Origin: Bacteroidota bacterium
Lineage (GTDB): Bacteria > Bacteroidota > Bacteroidia > NS11-12g > UBA955
Assembly (NCBI GenBank): GCA_008081305.1
Contig: VMCP01000234.1
Coordinates: 1-9,293, forward strand
Length of the DNA stretch: 9,293 nucleotides
Direction: 5' to 3'
The notes under the pieces were generated by a model. That model was not told the DNA's origin and ran no database searches. It was given only the letters and a program-made list of their open reading frames with translations. Positions 6,219 through 9,293 of the stretch are shown here, in pieces; the stretch's first letter is position 1, and each line of letters opens with the position of its first letter. A program made the position numbers and the translations under genes.

Positions 6219-7250
6219 ATGAAAAAGCTCGGTCTTTTTGCCCTGTTTCTGAATCTTATAACGCTAACCGCTCAACAATACCAATCGGTTTCATGGGCTT
6301 CCGGATTTATTATTCCGCACCACGATGATATGTATCATCTGTATCGGCATCAGTATTCACTATCCTATCAGTCCTCTAAATTTCTCAAAGAACAGAAAGA
6401 TCAAATGGGCTATCACTGCTATGTGGCTGATTTGGGTTCTAAAACCTTAGGGTGGGCCGCCGCGGTCGGAGCAGAATTTGATAAACGTTTTGTAACCAAC
6501 CAAAAGTGGGCAATTTCAGGAGCATTTACCGCCGGTATCGGTTGGGTTTCCAATCCCTATGATAGTAAAAATAACCCGCGTAACCGTGCCATAGGTTCTT
6601 ATCTGAATGGATATGTTCGTGTAGGAGTAAAATCGAGATACATCCTCAATCAGAGTACATTTGTTTCAGCAGAATTACAATTATCGCATTTCTCAAATGC
6701 GGCAAGGAAAGCGCCGAATCTCGGTGTGAATATTCCGTCTATCGGATTGAGTGTGGGGCGAATCCTACAAAAGTCAAATATTCAACCCATTAAATGGCAG
6801 AAAGAAAACAAATGGACTCCGTTTGTCTCTTTTCGGGTGGGTCGAAAGAGCCTCGATATTGATGACCCGAGATGGTTTATGCACTACACAGGTGAACTAG
6901 GTTTGGATTATAAGTTGTCAGAAACCTCGAGTTTGAGAGGGGCTATATTAGTTCAATCTGACCCCTTTTACCGCTTTGAAAAGTTTCAAGATTTAGCACC
7001 ACTTGCATCAAATAATGTAGTTGAAGTTGGCTTAAGTGTGGGGTACAAAGCGTATTGGGGTAAGTGGAATACCTTCTTTGATGTGGGATACTATTTATAC
7101 AAACCCGATAAAGGATACAAAACCCCTTATTTTGAAGCCTTAGGCTTAGGATATCGTATCAATGAAAAGTGGGAGCCCGTTTTGAGATTGAAGGCAAATA
7201 AAACCACAGCGGATGTGATGGAGTGGGGTGTAATCTATTACCTCAATTAA
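6219..7250 (+). CDS. PagL-like outer-membrane protein (putative lipid A deacylase / acyloxyacyl hydrolase family)
   Basis: 343 residues. A signal peptide spans 1-18 (basic KK, hydrophobic LFALFLNLI, likely cut LTA|QQ). The first half contains LSHFSNAARKAPNLGVN (155-171), which matches the HxSN active-site block of PagL. PagL is the outer-membrane beta-barrel enzyme that removes the 3-O-acyl chain of lipid A. His157 and Ser159 match its catalytic pair. The Glu found 14 residues after the His in Pseudomonas PagL is Asn171 here. Other family-like traits are GIGWVSNPYD, AIGSYLNGYVRVG, alternating barrel strands, and a C-terminal MEWGVIYYLN. The protein is about twice PagL's size; Bacteroidota members are, as I recall, often longer. 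Whether it hydrolyses lipid A is uncertain. It is third in a tight group with exbB and exbD, and its 3' end overlaps the opposing gene by 4 bp. Confidence 0.7.
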   Translation: MKKLGLFALFLNLITLTAQQYQSVSWASGFIIPHHDDMYHLYRHQYSLSYQSSKFLKEQKDQMGYHCYVADLGSKTLGWAAAVGAEFDKRFVTNQKWAISGAFTAGIGWVSNPYDSKNNPRNRAIGSYLNGYVRVGVKSRYILNQSTFVSAELQLSHFSNAARKAPNLGVNIPSIGLSVGRILQKSNIQPIKWQKENKWTPFVSFRVGRKSLDIDDPRWFMHYTGELGLDYKLSETSSLRGAILVQSDPFYRFEKFQDLAPLASNNVVEVGLSVGYKAYWGKWNTFFDVGYYLYKPDKGYKTPYFEALGLGYRINEKWEPVLRLKANKTTADVMEWGVIYYLN

Positions 7251-8386
7251 TAAATCTCTCGTCCAATTACATACTTTAGATAAACTCCCATCGAGAAGGC
7301 AACTTTTTGACTCTCCAAATGGTATATCGGCTCTACTCTAAAGTCTAAACTCGCTTTTTTAGGAACCAATGTGTGATTATACTGATAACGTAAATGTAAA
7401 AAGTTCCTAAAACGACTTTCTCTATTGGGGAAACCTATTTGTTCGCTCTGGTATAAGTTCGGACCCAATGGTGCATAGAATTCTTCCGCATAATAGTGGC
7501 TTAGCGCTAGCGTATGATGTAAATTCATGTTCCATCTGATGTTCGTCAACCACGCATGTCCGTCTTTAAATCGATGTAATAACTTCGGGGAGAAATCCAT
7601 TGAACCCATGAAAACAGACTCAACGCGAAAACGATTTTGAAATAGATCTCCTCTAAGACCGATGGAGGCATTCCATTGATTTTGTACAGGCTGCATCACC
7701 TTTAAAAATTCACCTCCTTTATGGAAGAGCAATGAACTAATGGGTATGGACCAGCGGTGACGAGAACTTGCCTTATTAAGTGCGATAGAGCTGTTTAAAC
7801 CAAATGAGATGATTTCTTGTTGCGAACTTTCCCTTTCTGCCATCTGTCTCCAGTCAAGCCAAATATCCCAAGATAAACCTCTGTTGCGTCCAAGGTACTG
7901 CAACCCGTACTCCATGGGTTGGGTTAAGGCATAGTCATATGCGTATAAGGCTTCGAATAATCTATGGCGAGTGGTACCGTGTAGACTTCCCACGACCAGC
8001 GCAGAATGTTTGGTTGACTTGGTGAACTGAATTAACGGGTATGCTTGGATTTTATCTCCGCCGTATGGATAGTTAAGTAATCCCCCGATATACACATACG
8101 CATTGGGTCTTTCTAAATATTGCTTAAAACCTATGCCAATTTGAGATCCTATGAGTGTTTTCCCCGGATTGTGAAACTCATTGAATTCGTCATTTTTTAG
8201 ATAACTAAGGACTTGTGTACCAAATCCTGGTTTGCGGCGGGTGAGGTCCATCATTGAGTCTTTTGGACTTAATCGATGCTCACGAAATAGAAAATGTTGG
8301 GTGCCGTTGAAGATAGCGTTGTTTAGCTGAGAAAGGCCATGGCTAGCCATAGCACATGTAATGATCCAACTTAACAGGCGCTTCAT
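7247..8386 (-). CDS. Conserved outer-membrane beta-barrel protein of unknown function
   Basis: 379 residues, beginning with a signal peptide (MKRLLSWIITCAMASHGLS, likely cut before Q20). The mature part is a run of alternating aromatic and hydrophobic strands ending IGREIY with a terminal aromatic residue, typical of outer-membrane barrels. Recognisable blocks are YLKNDEF (62-68), GSLHG with RHRLFEALYAYD (133-151), the Trp-rich DIWLDWRQM (174-182), FHKGG (221-225) and GPNLYQSEQ. I recall this pattern (LKNNEY, GxLxGxxxHxLxEPL, DxWxDWE, FHKGG) from unnamed proteins widely found in Bacteroidota, usually called hypothetical. No TonB box, plug domain or enzyme motif is seen. It lies 15 bp downstream of the TPR gene on the same strand, so probably in one transcript. 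Its stop codon overlaps the stop of the convergent PagL-like gene. Confidence 0.7.
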   Translation of the reverse strand: MKRLLSWIITCAMASHGLSQLNNAIFNGTQHFLFREHRLSPKDSMMDLTRRKPGFGTQVLSYLKNDEFNEFHNPGKTLIGSQIGIGFKQYLERPNAYVYIGGLLNYPYGGDKIQAYPLIQFTKSTKHSALVVGSLHGTTRHRLFEALYAYDYALTQPMEYGLQYLGRNRGLSWDIWLDWRQMAERESSQQEIISFGLNSSIALNKASSRHRWSIPISSLLFHKGGEFLKVMQPVQNQWNASIGLRGDLFQNRFRVESVFMGSMDFSPKLLHRFKDGHAWLTNIRWNMNLHHTLALSHYYAEEFYAPLGPNLYQSEQIGFPNRESRFRNFLHLRYQYNHTLVPKKASLDFRVEPIYHLESQKVAFSMGVYLKYVIGREIY

Positions 8387-8401
8387 TCGAGTACAAAGAA
8401 C

Positions 8402-9103
8402 CTAAAAACCCCGCAGTTTTCTAAATTCCTCTCGTGCTTGGGCAATGTATAAGCTCTGTGTATGGTTTAATATGATTTTTTGGTAAACCTCTTTGGCTTT
8501 CTCTGGTTGATTTAATTTATACTGAAGCAATTGTGCTCGTGCAAAGAGGGCGTTATCGGCCAAAATATCTTGGGGATATGATTCTGCCAAGGTTTGGTAT
8601 AAATCAGCGGCTCTTTGATAATTGCTTTGTGCTTCTGAAATTTTGGCCTTCAATAACAGGACCTCATCCCCTAAAGAGTGGGAAGGATAATCTAGAACGA
8701 CTTTCTCAGCATACCGTAAGGCACTATCAAAACGTTGTTGGCGAAAGTATAAACGAGCTTTTGAGTATAGGTTCAAGGCTGAATAATTACTATCAATTCC
8801 TAGGTTGTCCGTGATACAGAGTGATAGTTCCATCGCGTCGTTACTGATGAGTTGACTGGTTGCCCCTTTCAGTACATCTAACTGCATATTTGCCCATTCA
8901 TAATCTCCCCGATAAAAAGATAATTCCGCACGTTTGAATTTTGCTTTTTGTCCCAATTTATCGTCTTTGAAGGCTTTCTCCACTTGAGTTAACCATAATT
9001 CACTGCCGTAAACATCTCCGGACTGTATCAATACATCCGACAGCGATAATTTAGCTTTAGCTTTGATTTCAGGATGAACATACTCGCCTTTCGCATATGC
9101 CAT
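8402..9103 (-). CDS. Tetratricopeptide-repeat protein, C-terminal part (possibly 5'-truncated)
   Basis: The reading from the first ATG gives 233 residues, rich in paired helices. Clear TPR units are YSKARLYFRQQRFDSALRYAEKVVLDYPS, then LLLKAKISEAQSNYQRAADLYQTLAESYP, then LFARAQLLQYKLNQPEKAKEVYQKIIL (each quoted in part as TPR-like heptads). The chain ends YIAQAREEFRKLRG. I recall this ending, and the middle block YRGDYEWANMQLDVLKGATSQLISNDAMELSL, from a large periplasmic TPR protein of Bacteroidota of about 600 residues. This copy should therefore be the C-terminal half or less. The reading stays open and coding-like for 52 more codons upstream of ATG 9103, then meets TAA at 9260-9262. The role of the family is unknown; TPRs usually mediate protein-protein contacts. 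The outer-membrane protein gene follows 15 bp downstream. Confidence 0.75.
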   Translation of the reverse strand: MAYAKGEYVHPEIKAKAKLSLSDVLIQSGDVYGSELWLTQVEKAFKDDKLGQKAKFKRAELSFYRGDYEWANMQLDVLKGATSQLISNDAMELSLCITDNLGIDSNYSALNLYSKARLYFRQQRFDSALRYAEKVVLDYPSHSLGDEVLLLKAKISEAQSNYQRAADLYQTLAESYPQDILADNALFARAQLLQYKLNQPEKAKEVYQKIILNHTQSLYIAQAREEFRKLRGF

Positions 9104-9292
9104 TAAGACACCGGTGCTGGAGTCTAAGTACCCTTTGCTTAAAAGTCGTTTTGCCCAAATCTCGGCTGCGGGGAATGCGCTATTGGCAGGACTGTTTTCT
9201 TGGATGTAGTCCGAGATCTTTTCATCAAAGATTGCCCACTCGGCGCTATCTGTTTGATTTTATATGAGCTTATATTTGATGTCAAACCACTT
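9104..9292 (-). pseudogene. Coding-like 5' continuation of the TPR gene, interrupted by an in-frame TAA
   Basis: Read on the - strand in the same frame as the TPR gene, 9259 down to 9104 gives NQTDSAEWAIFDEKISDYIQ and then AEIWAKRLLSKGYLDSSTG without any stop or any ATG, GTG or TTG codon. TAA occupies 9260-9262. Upstream of it, to the edge, the same frame reads KWFDIKYKLI. The composition looks like protein on both sides, so the stop may be a nonsense change (for example CAA to TAA), an assembly error near a contig end, or the end of a separate upstream gene. No start codon could serve a gene beginning between 9259 and 9104 apart from rare ones. Confidence 0.45.
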
Positions 9293-9293
9293 G

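Noticed and set aside
8533..8814. Open frame on the + strand opposite the TPR gene (93 residues)
   Set aside because: The - strand reading gives clear TPR units, so the + reading is a shadow.
1..9293. Search for CRISPR repeats, tRNAs, transposon ends, toxin-antitoxin pairs or phage genes
   Set aside because: No regularly spaced repeats, cloverleaf sequence, transposase, recombinase or toxin-antitoxin-like gene pair was seen; nearly all of the window is occupied by recognisable chromosomal genes.

Overview
The window looks like a piece of a Bacteroidota chromosome, probably from the Flavobacteriales. Four things point that way. The SSB and the zinc-ribbon protein are of a Bacteroidota type. 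The RluB-like pseudouridine synthase carries a long Arg/Asp/Gly-rich N-terminal extension. The promoter-like sites match TAnnTTTG rather than TATAAT. Start codons mostly lack a Shine-Dalgarno sequence. Genes are cut at both ends, as in a contig or an arbitrary cut. The lineage is inferred from recognised protein families; no database search was run.

Left part (1-4958, all on +). The tail of rsmE (16S rRNA m3U1498 methyltransferase) is followed by ssb, which ends in a strong intrinsic terminator. Next come a small zinc-ribbon protein, an rluB-like gene, purD, and a DUF502 membrane-protein gene that overlaps the purD end by 11 bp. This is mostly housekeeping: rRNA modification, ssDNA binding and purine synthesis. 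Two likely promoters (upstream of rluB and of purD) have their -7 element starting on the TAA stop codon of the preceding gene.

Middle part (5034-7250, +). A compact three-gene group encodes an ExbB/TolQ/MotA-type proton-channel subunit, an ExbD/TolR-type partner, and an outer-membrane protein of the PagL (lipid A deacylase, acyloxyacyl hydrolase) type. Gaps are 14 and 10 bp. There is no tonB in the group. Together the three suggest an envelope-energised or envelope-maintenance function, but that link is inference.

Right part (7247-9293, -). A conserved but unnamed outer-membrane beta-barrel protein converges on the PagL-like gene with a 4-bp overlap of the two 3' ends. Upstream of it, 15 bp away on the same strand, is a tetratricopeptide-repeat gene. 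Its coding-like reading continues 5' of its first ATG but meets an in-frame TAA near the window edge, so it may be truncated, mutated or affected by an end-of-contig error.

I found no tRNA, rRNA, CRISPR array, insertion sequence or phage gene. I saw no clear sign of an undescribed defence or mobile system. The items most worth a second look are the possible stop-codon/promoter overlaps, the 96-bp tandem repeat in rluB, the PagL-like protein with Asn at the expected acidic triad position, and the interrupted TPR gene.
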